A stretch of 64,000 nt of DNA from Caldithrix sp. (lineage in GTDB: Bacteria; Zhuqueibacterota; Zhuqueibacteria; Thermofontimicrobiales; Sulfurfontimicrobiaceae). The first letter of the stretch is position 1. Every line of letters starts with the position of its first letter. Where the stretch lies: NCBI GenBank assembly GCA_020722815.1, contig DYKB01000034.1:1-64000 (forward strand), in the 5' to 3' direction. The notes beneath the pieces were generated by a model. It was not told the DNA's origin. It did not search any database and worked only from the letters and a program-made list of their open reading frames with translations. Of the stretch, positions 8,729-17,877 are shown in pieces. A program made the position numbers and the translations under genes.

Positions 8729-10102
8729 CTATACAAAGACCAGATTTAATGCCTGTGCCACCGATTCTACGCCGGTTAATTCAATATCGATTTTTTTATT
8801 CAAAGATTTTAAATTCAATTTTGGTAAAATACAGGAGGTAAACCCCATTTTTTTTGCTTCCTGAATCCGCATTTCTATCCGGGAAACCGCGCGAATTTCA
8901 CCTCCCAGTCCAACTTCGCCGATTAAAATGGCGTGCGGAAGAATCACGCGATTCTTCAGACTGGATGTAATTGCCGTCACAATCCCCAGATCGGCGGATG
9001 TTTCGTTAATTTTGACGCCACCAACCGCATTGACAAAAACATCATAAGTTCCCAGCCGCAGGCCAATTCGTTTTTCCAGCACCGCCAACAGCATGGCGAG
9101 TCGTTTAGAATCAACACCGGTCGTGTTTCGCTGTGGAAGGCCATAGCTCGTGGAAGAGGCAAGTGCCTGAATTTCCACCAAAATCGGTCGCGTTCCTTCC
9201 ATCATGCAGACTATCCCTGAACCGGGACTATTTTGGGTCCGTTCCGATAAAAAAATGGCCGAAGGATTGGGGACTTCCTGCATCCCCTTTTCGGTCATTT
9301 CAAATACACCAATCTCGTTGGTCGATCCAAACCGATTTTTGACAGCCCTTACCAGTCGGAAAAAATGTTCGCGATCACCTTCAAAGAAAAGTAAGGTGTC
9401 GACTATGTGTTCCAACACTTTGGGGCCTGCTAAATAGCCCTCCTTGGTAACATGACCAATAAGAAAAATGGGCACCTGGTTGTTTTTGGCGATTTTTAAA
9501 AATTGTAAAGCACATTCTCGTACCTGGCTGACACTGCCCGGTGCACTTTGAAAATTTGGATTGTAAACCGTCTGAATTGAATCAACGATAATTAATTTTG
9601 GCTGTAATCTTTCGATGTTTTCGATAATATCCTCAATATTCGTCTCAGCCAGGATATAAAGAAATTCCGAGTTTAGTCCCAATCGTGCCGCCCGAATTTT
9701 GGTTTGCGTTGTTGACTCTTCACCCGAAATATAAAGCACAGAAAAATCTTTGCTAGCAAAACGAACGGCTTCCTGTAACATCAAGGTTGATTTGCCAATT
9801 CCCGGCTCGCCTCCAATTAACAGGAGTGAGCCCGGCACGATTCCACCTCCCAACACGCGATTGAATTCATTGGATTTACTTAAAAGGCGATGCTCCTGAG
9901 CCAGCTCAATTTTATTCAGGGCAACAGGTTCCGAGTTTACATGTTTTCGAACTTTTTCAGCAGCAGATTTCGGTACAATTTGCTCTTCAACGAGGCTATT
10001 CCATTCCCCACAATCCGGACACCGTCCCATCCAGCGCGGGGATTCGTAGCCGCAGGACTGACAGACAAAATGAACCTTATTTTCTTTTTTGGATACTGCC
10101 AT
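8729..10102 (-). CDS. radA: DNA repair protein RadA
   Basis: RecA-like ATPase that promotes branch migration in recombinational repair. 457 residues: an N-terminal zinc finger (Cys14, Cys17, Cys28, Cys31), Walker A GGEPGIGKST (97-106), the RadA-specific KNRFG motif (VKNRFGSTNEIG) near residue 255, and a C-terminal Lon-protease-like domain. Full length with no anomalies. A sigma70-like promoter lies about 95 bases upstream; it is not tightly linked to the next gene. Confidence 0.96.
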   Translation of the reverse strand: MAVSKKENKVHFVCQSCGYESPRWMGRCPDCGEWNSLVEEQIVPKSAAEKVRKHVNSEPVALNKIELAQEHRLLSKSNEFNRVLGGGIVPGSLLLIGGEPGIGKSTLMLQEAVRFASKDFSVLYISGEESTTQTKIRAARLGLNSEFLYILAETNIEDIIENIERLQPKLIIVDSIQTVYNPNFQSAPGSVSQVRECALQFLKIAKNNQVPIFLIGHVTKEGYLAGPKVLEHIVDTLLFFEGDREHFFRLVRAVKNRFGSTNEIGVFEMTEKGMQEVPNPSAIFLSERTQNSPGSGIVCMMEGTRPILVEIQALASSTSYGLPQRNTTGVDSKRLAMLLAVLEKRIGLRLGTYDVFVNAVGGVKINETSADLGIVTAITSSLKNRVILPHAILIGEVGLGGEIRAVSRIEMRIQEAKKMGFTSCILPKLNLKSLNKKIDIELTGVESVAQALNLVFV

Positions 10103-10197
10103 TCGGTCACATAATTATCGATTTGGTTCAGGTATGAAACCAACCCCAGGATTTAATCTTTCGATTACTTAAACATTCCCCGTTCAGGAATTATATT

Positions 10198-10226
10198 AAA
10201 ATATCAAAAAAAACTTATATTGTCAA
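10198..10226 (-). promoter_or_regulatory. Predicted sigma70-type promoter of radA
   Basis: On the minus strand TTGACA (10226-10221) is followed after exactly 17 bases by TATTTT (10203-10198). The start of radA is 95 bases further on. The -35 box is a perfect consensus; the -10 box is 4 of 6. Confidence 0.55.
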
Positions 10227-10254
10227 GCAAATTTTATAATCAATTTTATTAGTT

Positions 10255-10419
10255 TAGTGTCTGTCCGAAAACGCCTCCAGCGCTGTCATTGCGAGGAGCG
10301 TTTTGTGCGACGAAGCAATCTCCTATTGTTCTATGAGGGGATTGCGAGCCTAAAAAAACAGGCTTCGGCAAAAAACGCCTCGCAATGACAGAATTTGGTA
10401 TTTTCGGACAGACTCTAGT
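10255..10419. repeat. Family A element, copy A1
   Basis: About 165 bp bounded by imperfect inverted ends, TAGTGTCTGTCCG on the left and CGGACAGACTCTA on the right. The interior is built from CTGTCATTGCGAGGAGCG, GCGACGAAGCAATCTC, GGGGATTGCGAGCC, GGCTTCGGCAAAAAACGCC and TCGCAATGACAG, which can fold back on each other. Other copies are listed separately. It lies in the radA-gmhA spacer, where no gene is seen. Confidence 0.88.
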
Positions 10420-10538
10420 TTAAGTCAACAAACTCGATGGGTGAAACGCATAAAGGCGTTACCCTCCTGATAATAAATAATTTATCGGTTTATTCGGGAG
10501 GCAAATCGTCTGTAATCTTTTTTTCTGAATTACGAATA

Positions 10539-11105
10539 TTAACTATCCCGTAAAGTAACAAAAATTGTGTGTAATAAAATCCCAAATACATCCTCTACCA
10601 GTTGCATATTGGATGAAGGAACAATATAACCCAGATCAGACAAAGGTGCCAGTTTTCCGCCGCCAAATCCTGAAAAACTCATCACATAATTTTGACATTC
10701 GCGCGCATAAGTGACCGCTTTGATGACATTTGGCGAGTTGCCGCTTCCCGACATCGCAAAAACCAGATCACCCGGTTTCATAAAGAGTTCTAATTGACGC
10801 CAGAAAATATTTTCATAACCCGTATCATTCGCCCACGCGGTTATACTGGGGATATTATCATTTAAAGAAAAAATCCGATAATTCTCATTTTTTTCCAGTT
10901 TCATCATTTTTCCCAGATCGGCGCAAAAATGGGAGGCTAACGCAGAGCAGCCGCCATTCCCAAAGATGAAAATCGTCTGCTCCTGCTCGGCTGCTTCTTT
11001 CAACCGTTGGGCAAATTTGACGATGGTTTGTCCATCAATTTGTTGTAATAACTGCTGTAATGCTGCTAAATGGTTTTGAGTCAGATTTAATTGATTCATA
11101 TTCAC
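10539..11105 (-). CDS. SIS-domain sugar isomerase, GmhA-like
   Basis: 188-residue single SIS domain resembling D-sedoheptulose 7-phosphate isomerase, which starts ADP-heptose synthesis for lipopolysaccharide core. FGNGGCSALASHFCADL (about 48-64) and MSGSGNSPNVIKA (about 118-130) are the two phosphosugar-binding loops; the C-terminal LVEDVFGILLHTIF segment fits GmhA, where a conserved Glu and His act in catalysis. GNGGCSA replaces the usual GNGGSAA, so assignment to GmhA itself rather than another SIS isomerase is only probable. No other heptose genes are nearby. Stop codon is TAG. Confidence 0.75.
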   Translation of the reverse strand: MNMNQLNLTQNHLAALQQLLQQIDGQTIVKFAQRLKEAAEQEQTIFIFGNGGCSALASHFCADLGKMMKLEKNENYRIFSLNDNIPSITAWANDTGYENIFWRQLELFMKPGDLVFAMSGSGNSPNVIKAVTYARECQNYVMSFSGFGGGKLAPLSDLGYIVPSSNMQLVEDVFGILLHTIFVTLRDS

Positions 11106-11432
11106 TCCTTGAATTTTTTTTAATAGTTTAGATTCCAGCGAATTGGTTAAGATTCATTGAATGTGTCACGACTCATCCTGTCGTTAAATTTTTCAAAAAT
11201 TTTAATTAGTTCTATTAAATCCTGGTTATTAACTTTTATATGAAATATTCGCATGAATTTTGCAACAAAATACAAGCCTTTTTTTATAAATCAATTGGCA
11301 TTTTATTGAAATTTTTTATAAATAAAGGTGAATTCACCCCGGGTAGCATCAGATGCAAAAAGTGGTTGATAATATTACAAATAAATTGAAAAATATTTTC
11401 GCTGGGGGTTTACCCGTTTTATATAAGCAGGC
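11106..11432. other. Gene-free spacer
   Basis: AT-rich sequence between the GmhA-like gene and the tRNA terminator. I see no gene, repeat-family member or RNA in it. Confidence 0.5.
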
Positions 11433-11459
11433 AAAAAAAAAGGAGCAATTTGCTCCTTT
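11433..11459 (-). terminator. Rho-independent terminator after tRNA-Ala
   Basis: Read leftward, an AAAGGAGCAAATTGCTCCTTT hairpin (stem of about 9 bp) is followed directly by a run of nine T. It begins 9 bases beyond the tRNA 3' end, so it terminates that transcript. Confidence 0.85.
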
Positions 11460-11467
11460 CAAATTTG

Positions 11468-11541
11468 TGGAGCCGATGGGGATCGAACCCACGACCTTAT
11501 GACTGCCAGTCATACGCTCTCCCAAACTGAGCTACGGCCCC
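11468..11541 (-). tRNA. tRNA-Ala (anticodon GGC)
   Basis: 74 nucleotides that fold as a full cloverleaf: acceptor stem GGGGCCG/CGGCTCC (one G-U), a D arm with GCTC...GAGC, anticodon stem TATGA/TCATA with loop CTGGCAG giving anticodon GGC, and a T arm with loop TTCGATC. Discriminator A; the CCA end is not encoded. Reads GCC/GCU alanine codons. Preceded by a consensus-like promoter and followed by a strong terminator, so it is a single-gene transcript. Confidence 0.96.
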
Positions 11542-11557
11542 TTTTAATTATGGTTGA

Positions 11558-11586
11558 AATGTAATAAATATTGCAGAAAAAGTCAA
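11558..11586 (-). promoter_or_regulatory. Predicted promoter of tRNA-Ala
   Basis: Minus strand TTGACT (11586-11581), a 17-base spacer, then TACATT (11563-11558). Transcription would start near 11551, about 10 bases before the mature tRNA 5' end. Confidence 0.65.
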
Positions 11587-11714
11587 GCAAAATTTTGTTT
11601 ATTTTGTAAACTTTCAGACTTGCTTAATCTGCGTAATCGGTTTCATCGGCGGTATTTGAAAATTTAAATTGGAAAAATTAAATCGAATTCAGCGATAATC
11701 ACGGAGATTCATAA

Positions 11715-13046
11715 ATGAAAAAATCCATCTTTTCAGTAGTGCTTTTTAATCTAACGCTTTTAATACTTGCCTGTAGTTCCTCAAAACAGGGCATAGCTTT
11801 TTCGGATAATCGGGAAATTAGTCATGAAGAACTGGCTCGTCTCGAATCCCAGGCCAAAAGTGATTCTATTAACTGGAAAACACATTATTTATTGGGAAGA
11901 GCGTATTTCTCCCAAAAAAATTATGATCTGGCTGAAAAATCACTGAATACCGCCCGTGTTTTAAATTCGTTGGCACCGGAGGTGAATATTGAATTGGCAC
12001 TGGTTTATATTGCTACGAATCGTCAGAAAGACGGTTATTCTGAATTGCTCAAAGTGATCCAAACCCATGGTGGTGAAAATTATGTCACTGAAATTGCCCG
12101 AAGATTGGGAAATCCCTATCAAAGCGAACAGATTTCCCATGGGAATTATCATCATGCTGCGCCGGCTTTTTCGCCCGATGGAAAAATGATTGCTTTTCAA
12201 ACGGATCGGGATGAAAATATGGAAATTTATTCGCTTGAAATTGCCACCAATTACGAACGTCGTCTGACCAATCATCCGGCCCGGGATGAATTTCCGGTCT
12301 TTGCCCCCTCTGGAAAATTTCTGGCATTTACTTCGACGCGGAATGATACCACGCACCAATATGATGCTGAAAAAATGCGGGATATTTATTTCTGCGATCT
12401 GGAAGGAAATGATGTTCGGCAATTTACTGAAAATCTGGATGATGACTGGAATCCGACATTTCATCCCAAAGGTGAATTATTGGCGTTCGCTTCCTCGCGC
12501 GATGATGTCCGCAGCAGTCATTTCAGTGAGCAGTGGAGTAATCTCTATCTGGCCAATTTAAAAACCCGAAGTTTGACGCCATTGACCAGCGATAATATCC
12601 AGGTTGGAGGCCCCTGCTTTTCACCCGATGGAAAATGGTTAGTCATGAATAACAATTCAACCGGAAAATTTCATCTATATCAATTGAATCTTAAACAGAG
12701 AAAAACCGAACAATTAACTTTTCATGACGGGAATGACGCCGCTCCCCGATTTAATCCAAAAGGAACGCAAATTGTGTTTTTCTCGGATATAAACGGGAAT
12801 TGTGATCTGTTTTTGCTGGATTTGCCATCCCGAAATTTGCAGCAATTGACGGCACAATCTACCGACGAATGCTACCCGGAATTTTCACCCGATGGAAAAA
12901 AAATTGTGTATCAGGCGATGGTTGATGGAAAATTTCAAATATTTTGGCTGGATTTAACCCAACCATTGTTGAAAGATAGTTTGATAAAAATTTTAGAGAC
13001 CAAAATGACGGAACTCGCCCGTGAAAACAAACGAAAATCCAAATAA
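11715..13046 (+). CDS. TolB-like beta-propeller lipoprotein with TPR segment
   Basis: 443 residues. Lipoprotein signal peptide ends at LLILAC (Cys20), so it is probably anchored in a membrane facing the periplasm. Residues about 50-120 look like one or two TPR helices (THYLLGRAYFSQKNYDLAEKS). The rest is a run of PD40/WD40-like blades marked by FSPDGKMIAFQTDRD, FAPSGKFLAFTSTR, FHPKGELLAFASSR, FSPDGKWLVM, FNPKGTQIVFFSD and FSPDGKKIVYQA. Such TPR-PD40 lipoproteins are common in FCB bacteria and often associate with envelope machines; the actual partner is unknown. AGGAGAT-like site (CGGAGATT) before the start. Confidence 0.85.
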   Translation: MKKSIFSVVLFNLTLLILACSSSKQGIAFSDNREISHEELARLESQAKSDSINWKTHYLLGRAYFSQKNYDLAEKSLNTARVLNSLAPEVNIELALVYIATNRQKDGYSELLKVIQTHGGENYVTEIARRLGNPYQSEQISHGNYHHAAPAFSPDGKMIAFQTDRDENMEIYSLEIATNYERRLTNHPARDEFPVFAPSGKFLAFTSTRNDTTHQYDAEKMRDIYFCDLEGNDVRQFTENLDDDWNPTFHPKGELLAFASSRDDVRSSHFSEQWSNLYLANLKTRSLTPLTSDNIQVGGPCFSPDGKWLVMNNNSTGKFHLYQLNLKQRKTEQLTFHDGNDAAPRFNPKGTQIVFFSDINGNCDLFLLDLPSRNLQQLTAQSTDECYPEFSPDGKKIVYQAMVDGKFQIFWLDLTQPLLKDSLIKILETKMTELARENKRKSK

Positions 13047-13050
13047 AACG

Positions 13051-13935
13051 TCATGATTTTCTGGTAAAAAGGCTTCGGGTAATATGCCACGCCATTTGTG
13101 GATTTTCTTTCAAACGCCGGAGGCTGTAGCCATACCAGTCCTGACCAAATGGGACATAGACCCGGAGTCGATGGCCTGCTGCAACAATTTCATCACGTTT
13201 ATGCTGCCGAACGCCCAGTAACATCTGAAATTCATATTTATCTTTTGACAAGCCCAATTGCCTGATTAACTGCAGCGCATCATCAATTAAAACATCATCG
13301 TGCGTGGCAATTCCCACATCGACCTGGTTTTTGAGCGCATAATTTAACAAATTTTTATAATTCTCGCGAATCTGTTCCCGATCTTTATACGCAATATCAG
13401 CCGATTCCTGATAAATTCCTTTGCAGAGTCGGATGTTTAATTTTTGGGTTGCCAGTGCATTGAGATCGTTTTGGGTGCGGTGCAAATAAGCCTGAAGGAC
13501 AATGCCCACCTGACCGGGGAATTCCTGTCGTAATTTCTGAAAGAGTTCAATTGTCATGGAAGTATAGGGTGAATTTTCCATATCCAGCCGAACAAAATTA
13601 TTGTATCCGGCAGCCAACTCCACCAGCTTTCGGATATGCGGATAGCCCACCGCCGGATCGATTCCCATTCCCAGTGAAGTTGGCTTTACAGAAAGATTGG
13701 CGTTTAATTGATTGTCATGAATGGCTTTTAAAACCTGCTCGCCCATTTCAAACGCTTTCTGTGCTGCCGCTTTCGTGGTAATAAATTCACCCAATACATC
13801 GATGGTGGTCATCATGCCGTTACCATTGAGTTCTTTTGTGACGCGAATTGCATCGTTTAAAGTGGGACCGGCAATATATTTTCGGGCGAAGAAATACACA
13901 AATTTTTTTGGAAAAAAAAGGGAGTGTTTTGACAA
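13051..13935 (-). CDS. Proline dehydrogenase (monofunctional)
   Basis: FAD enzyme that oxidises proline to pyrroline-5-carboxylate. 294 residues, the length of the single-domain bacterial type. Signatures: LSVKPTSLGMGIDP (strand with the FAD/substrate Lys), RLDMENSPYTS, RLCKGIYQESADIAYKDRE, VGIATHDD, YEFQMLLGVR and RVYVPFGQDWYGYSLRRLKENP, whose paired arginines bind the proline carboxylate. The partner dehydrogenase is not adjacent. It converges on the TolB-like gene with only 4 bases between stop codons. Confidence 0.92.
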   Translation of the reverse strand: MSKHSLFFPKKFVYFFARKYIAGPTLNDAIRVTKELNGNGMMTTIDVLGEFITTKAAAQKAFEMGEQVLKAIHDNQLNANLSVKPTSLGMGIDPAVGYPHIRKLVELAAGYNNFVRLDMENSPYTSMTIELFQKLRQEFPGQVGIVLQAYLHRTQNDLNALATQKLNIRLCKGIYQESADIAYKDREQIRENYKNLLNYALKNQVDVGIATHDDVLIDDALQLIRQLGLSKDKYEFQMLLGVRQHKRDEIVAAGHRLRVYVPFGQDWYGYSLRRLKENPQMAWHITRSLFTRKS

Positions 13936-14000
13936 TAAGATGACTAAAAGGATTCATCCTGTTATACCTGATTTTGGGTAAATTTGGCAACTGTCGTATT

Positions 14001-14166
14001 TAGAGTCTGTCCGAAAATCCAAAACGCTGTCATTGCGAGGCGTTTTTTGCCGCAGCCTGTTTTTTAGGCGCGCAATCCCATCGTTAAACAGCGGAGATGG
14101 CTTCGTCGCACAAAACGCTCCTCGCAATGACAGTACCGGATGCGTTTGCAGACAAACACTATTTAG
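14001..14166. repeat. Family A element, copy A2
   Basis: About 166 bp. Left end TAGAGTCTGTCCG, right end GCAGACAAACACTATTTAG. Contains GCTGTCATTGCGAGGCG, GGCGCGCAATCCC, GGCTTCGTCGCACAAAACGC and CTCGCAATGACAGTACCGG. The 300 bases between A2 and A3 show no gene. Confidence 0.88.
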
Positions 14167-14473
14167 TTTGACTAAATTTATGCAATTTTGTGGAATAAAT
14201 CAAGAACTTTGGCTGTTCACTTGTAGTTTTTTTACTATTTTCTTTCCCTGTCTCTCATCGATTCGCTTAGCGGAAGCAAAAAAATGTACTTTGAAAGAAT
14301 ATCATTGACAAATAAACCGAAATTAACTAAACTTCTTTAATTCTATTTCGTCAGATTTAAAACCTTGATTCAAAATGCCTTTTGTCAGGTCATTCCGGAT
14401 TTCGCAAAACTTGCCCTGAGTACTGGTCGAAGGGAACGCGGAAATCAGAATGACTGCAGAATGTGACGAAGTC

Positions 14474-14617
14474 GTGTTTGTCCGAAACGGCCTAGGTTCT
14501 GTCATTGCGAGGAACTTTTTTTGTGCCGAAGCATTCTCCTGCCGTTTTAACAGGGGATTGCTTCGGCAAAAAACGCCTCGTACTGACAGTTCCGGATGTG
14601 TTTTCGGACAAACTCTA
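14474..14617. repeat. Family A element, copy A3
   Basis: About 144 bp, from GTGTTTGTCCGAAA to TCGGACAAACTCTA. It ends 6 bases before the start codon of the downstream acetyltransferase, so the element contains or replaces that gene's promoter and leader region. An in-frame ATG at 14450 reads through the repeat but is not a credible start. Confidence 0.85.
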
Positions 14618-14623
14618 ATTAAC

Positions 14624-15130
14624 ATGATTCGAACAACCAGTGACAATGAGGATTTTAAACAATTAATACAGTTATTAGATGCTGATTTGGATGGGCATTA
14701 TGGAAATCTTCCGAAAATCTATGACCAATATAACGTTATTGATTTTATCGAAACGATTATTTTGGCGTATGATGATCAAATTCCTGCAGGATGTGGCGGC
14801 TTTAAAAAATATAATCATGAGACTGTCGAAATCAAACGCATGTTTGTCAAACCAAAATATCGGGGAAAGGGTATTGCCAGCCGGATTCTTCAGGAGCTTG
14901 AAATTTGGGCAATTGAATCAGGATATTCCAGCGTAATTCCCGAAACCGGGGAGAAGCAAGTTGAAGCTATCCGCCTTTATCAGAAAAAAGGCGATCGACT
15001 GATTGAAAATTATGGTCCCTATAAAAATCAGCCGACCAGTGGGTGTTTTGAGAAACAATTGCGGGCTTCATTCGGACTGATATTCCGGCCAATCGGCATT
15101 TTCGCTCCATCGGGAAGAGAAGCCGGGTGA
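14624..15130 (+). CDS. GNAT-family N-acetyltransferase
   Basis: About 168 residues from the ATG at 14624, chosen because upstream in-frame sequence is repeat A3. Typical GNAT: IPAGCGGFKKYNHETVEIKR (beta strands), the acetyl-CoA loop KPKYRGKGIASRILQELE with the R/Q-x-x-G-x-G/A pattern, and ETGEKQVEAIRLYQKKG before the last strand. Most relatives end shortly after GPYKNQPTSGCFEKQL; here some 22 extra residues (RASFGLIFRPIG...) follow, which may be a shifted or extended C-terminus. Substrate unknown. Confidence 0.8.
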   Translation: MIRTTSDNEDFKQLIQLLDADLDGHYGNLPKIYDQYNVIDFIETIILAYDDQIPAGCGGFKKYNHETVEIKRMFVKPKYRGKGIASRILQELEIWAIESGYSSVIPETGEKQVEAIRLYQKKGDRLIENYGPYKNQPTSGCFEKQLRASFGLIFRPIGIFAPSGREAG

Positions 15131-15238
15131 GGTCTTTCAGATGTTTTATGCTAATAGCCGAAAACCACTTAGGTTTGAGGATAAAAGGGACTAAAACACA
15201 ATAATTTCTAATCAAAAAATAGAAAAGGAAATTTATCG

Positions 15239-17374
15239 ATGAAATCAAAACACATTTTGGGGATGATATTTATTCTTGTATTTTCATCAAGTAGTTTATT
15301 AATTGCACAAAGCTTCTGGACGCCGCTTCATGCGCCTTATGGGGGGACTATTAATGATATCACCATTAATACCACTGGCCAAATTTTTATCGGTACCGAA
15401 AAAACGGGCGTTTATCGCTCATTAGACGACGGGAAAACCTGGGAGCGGGTGAATAATGGACTGGCGGATAAAGTCGTTAAAGCGATAGCCAGCGGGACGG
15501 AAGATATTGTTTATTGTGGCACCCGAAATCAGGGCGTCTTTAAGTCAATTGATGGCGGACAGACCTGGATGCAGAAAAAAAATGGATTGACTGATCAATA
15601 TATTATGGCATTGGCCATTAATGATAGTGGCCATGTTTTCGCTGGCACCTATGGGAGCGGTGTTTTTCGAACCCGGGATGGGGGAGAGCACTGGGAGCAG
15701 ATTAATAATAATTTAACCTATCTGGGCATAGTCGATATCCATGTCAGTGAAAGCGGAATTATCTATGTCGGCACCCAAAACGGGTTTTTTCGTTCCGCTA
15801 ATAATGGGAATAGCTGGACTTCGATTAGTGCCGGTCTTCCCAATACCCATATTTGCTCAATAGCCACGTTTGGGCCACAAACGGTTTATGTGGGGACGCA
15901 TGGAGACGGCATCTTCAAGTCTTCAAATCAGGGAGATAATTGGACAGATATTAATGGGGTCATGACTACTTTTATCATGGATGCGGTGGTTGTGAATAAG
16001 GACGGACATCTGTTCGTCACCACCGGTGGTTCGATGCAGCGCTCGCTTGATGATGGCAAAACCTGGAAAGCCATCGAGACTGGCCTGAAAAGTGGTTCAG
16101 CCGAACGCCTGGCAATTCATCCTGGCGGAAAACTTTTCGCTTGTTACTATGGCCTGGGTGTTTATACTACTGATGACTGGGGCGAGCACTGGCGGTTGAG
16201 TAATATGGGGATGGATAATACAATGATTGAAGATATCGCCATTAATCGCGAGGGAAAAATCTTTGTGGCGACCTACAGCAATGGTTTATTTCGTTCTGAT
16301 GATAATGGCACCTCGTGGCAGGTGTTGGAAGATGCGTTGTATCGCCAGTCGGTCACTTCGATTGCTTTCAATGACAGCGGCCATGTGATTGTGGGTACGA
16401 AAGATGGGGTCTATATTTCCAGAAATTTGGGAGAAAACTGGAAAGAGTTTGATAATGTCCTGAATTATAAAGATATCGAGGTTATTCTCGCGGTTGGAAA
16501 TCAATATGTGTTTGCTGGCACTTATTCCGATGGTATTTATCGCTCGGTGGACAATACTAAAACGTGGACTCAGGTGAACAACGGTCTGGCCGATAAATTT
16601 GTGCGCTTCATGGTGCAGAATTCAGTTGGCCATATCTTTGTTGGAACAGCGCAGGGCGGAGTCTTTCGGTCGACCAACAACGGCGATACCTGGGAGGAAG
16701 TGAATACCGATTTGCCGGGAAAAATTATTCATTCGCTGGCCATTAATTCACAGGATAAGCTTTATGCTTATATCTTTATGCACGGTGTTTATACCTCGAT
16801 GGATAATGGCGCATCGTGGCAGCCAACGAAAGAAAGGTTATTTCAGCCGGTCAGTGATTTTGTTTTTAGCAGCACCGGCATAATTTTCGGCTGTACGTTA
16901 TTCGGTGGAGTTTACTATTCGCCGGATGATGGCGATCACTGGCTGCAAATTAATGATGGACTCGAGGAACTGGATATTAAATGTCTCGCTATCAATCAAA
17001 ACGATGAAATATTTGCCGGAACGACAAATTATGGTGTTTTTCGCAGCTTGAGTTCCGGAACTATTGGGGTGGAATCCACTCAAAATGTCGGTCCTGCCGG
17101 GATGATGCTTCATCAAAACTATCCCAATCCCTTTAATCCCGCAACAGTTATCCGGTTCCAGTTATCGGCTGCGGGCCCGGCGCAACTGGATATCTATAAT
17201 TTACGTGGTGAACAGGTAAAAAGCTTATTTAAAAGCAGTCTGGCAATAGGCTCTCATGAAGTTCAGTGGGATGGGACGGATTATTTGGGCTTGCCGGTGA
17301 GTGCGGGTGTCTATTTCTATTGTCTGAAAGCTGGGAATTATGTTGTACAAAAAAAGATGCTGTATTTGAAGTAA
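15239..17374 (+). CDS. Secreted BNR/sortilin-like propeller protein with type IX sorting domain
   Basis: 711 residues. Sec signal peptide (hydrophobic stretch ILGMIFILVFSSSSLLIAQ). The body is about 13 repeats of roughly 45 residues carrying variants of VYRSLDDGKTWERVNNGL plus a following strand IFVGT, the Asp-box pattern of BNR/Ycf48/sortilin propellers. Residues from about 625 (HQNYPNPFNPATVIRFQL) form a FlgD-like/T9SS type A C-terminal domain ending MLYLK. It is therefore a predicted cell-surface or released protein exported by a Por-type system. Ligand unknown. Confidence 0.85.
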   Translation: MKSKHILGMIFILVFSSSSLLIAQSFWTPLHAPYGGTINDITINTTGQIFIGTEKTGVYRSLDDGKTWERVNNGLADKVVKAIASGTEDIVYCGTRNQGVFKSIDGGQTWMQKKNGLTDQYIMALAINDSGHVFAGTYGSGVFRTRDGGEHWEQINNNLTYLGIVDIHVSESGIIYVGTQNGFFRSANNGNSWTSISAGLPNTHICSIATFGPQTVYVGTHGDGIFKSSNQGDNWTDINGVMTTFIMDAVVVNKDGHLFVTTGGSMQRSLDDGKTWKAIETGLKSGSAERLAIHPGGKLFACYYGLGVYTTDDWGEHWRLSNMGMDNTMIEDIAINREGKIFVATYSNGLFRSDDNGTSWQVLEDALYRQSVTSIAFNDSGHVIVGTKDGVYISRNLGENWKEFDNVLNYKDIEVILAVGNQYVFAGTYSDGIYRSVDNTKTWTQVNNGLADKFVRFMVQNSVGHIFVGTAQGGVFRSTNNGDTWEEVNTDLPGKIIHSLAINSQDKLYAYIFMHGVYTSMDNGASWQPTKERLFQPVSDFVFSSTGIIFGCTLFGGVYYSPDDGDHWLQINDGLEELDIKCLAINQNDEIFAGTTNYGVFRSLSSGTIGVESTQNVGPAGMMLHQNYPNPFNPATVIRFQLSAAGPAQLDIYNLRGEQVKSLFKSSLAIGSHEVQWDGTDYLGLPVSAGVYFYCLKAGNYVVQKKMLYLK

Positions 17375-17877
17375 AATTCAGCAGCGGCTTCCCGAACAGT
17401 CGGACAAATTGCCAATTTGTCTGCCAGGAGCATTCATAATTATCAATTGGCAAATTAATTAAAGACAAATTGTTAATTGTGAATGGTCAATTGATAATTG
17501 TTCATTTAAAAGTTTGCCCGTAAGTAAAAAATAGGGAAGAGACCCCCTCCTGCCTCCCCCAAATTCCAAAAGGCGGAATTTGGGGGAGATACAGCGGGGG
17601 TCAGTGCATGTTTGATTCACGCGAAATTTTGATTAAAAAATAGGGAAGCGACCCCCTCCTGCCTCCCCCAAATTCCAAAAGGCGGAATTTGGGAAAGCCA
17701 CCCTGCGGGAGGTTGGCTTAAAATGCGGGTTCTGCCAAAGTTATTAAATCATTTTGCAGGCAGGTGTGTCCAATAAAAAGCCTTCCGCAGGATCAGCGGG
17801 CTATTTTCACAAATCAACGGAGACTCTCCCAAAGTCAATTACGAAATCAAATCCATTAAACAATCGAGGTTCAAACG
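17375..17877. other. Repeat-filled spacer
   Basis: No gene. Holds AT-rich inverted words around AATTATCAATTG (17436-17500), the duplicated family D block (17523-17700), and a family E hairpin piece (CCACCCTGCGGGAGGTTGGC near 17698) with its partner word CCTTCCGCAGG near 17780. Confidence 0.6.
17523..17700. repeat. Tandemly duplicated family D block (D2)
   Basis: Two near-identical blocks, each starting AAAAAATAGGGAAG and continuing ACCCCCTCCTGCCTCCCCCA then AATTCCAAAAGGCGGAATTTGGG, spaced about 113 bases apart (about 17526 and 17637). The second block is cut short after GGAATTTGGG and continues into a CCCTGCGGGAGG hairpin. Confidence 0.8.

Noticed and set aside
11961..12464. 167-codon antisense ORF within the TolB-like gene
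   Set aside because: Shadow of a strongly supported gene; no features of its own. The 209- and 265-codon antisense ORFs in the porU-like and TonB genes are rejected likewise.
14033..14308. 91-codon ORF, and similar ORFs at 24598-24882, 24651-24839, 24994-25209, 32205-32396, 34073-34273 and 34993-35184
   Set aside because: Their similar peptides (RGVFCRS..., FVGQT-like) come from translating family A repeats; no ribosome sites.
14450..14623. Longer N-terminus for the GNAT protein
   Set aside because: The extra codons are family A repeat sequence; the start at 14624 fits the domain.
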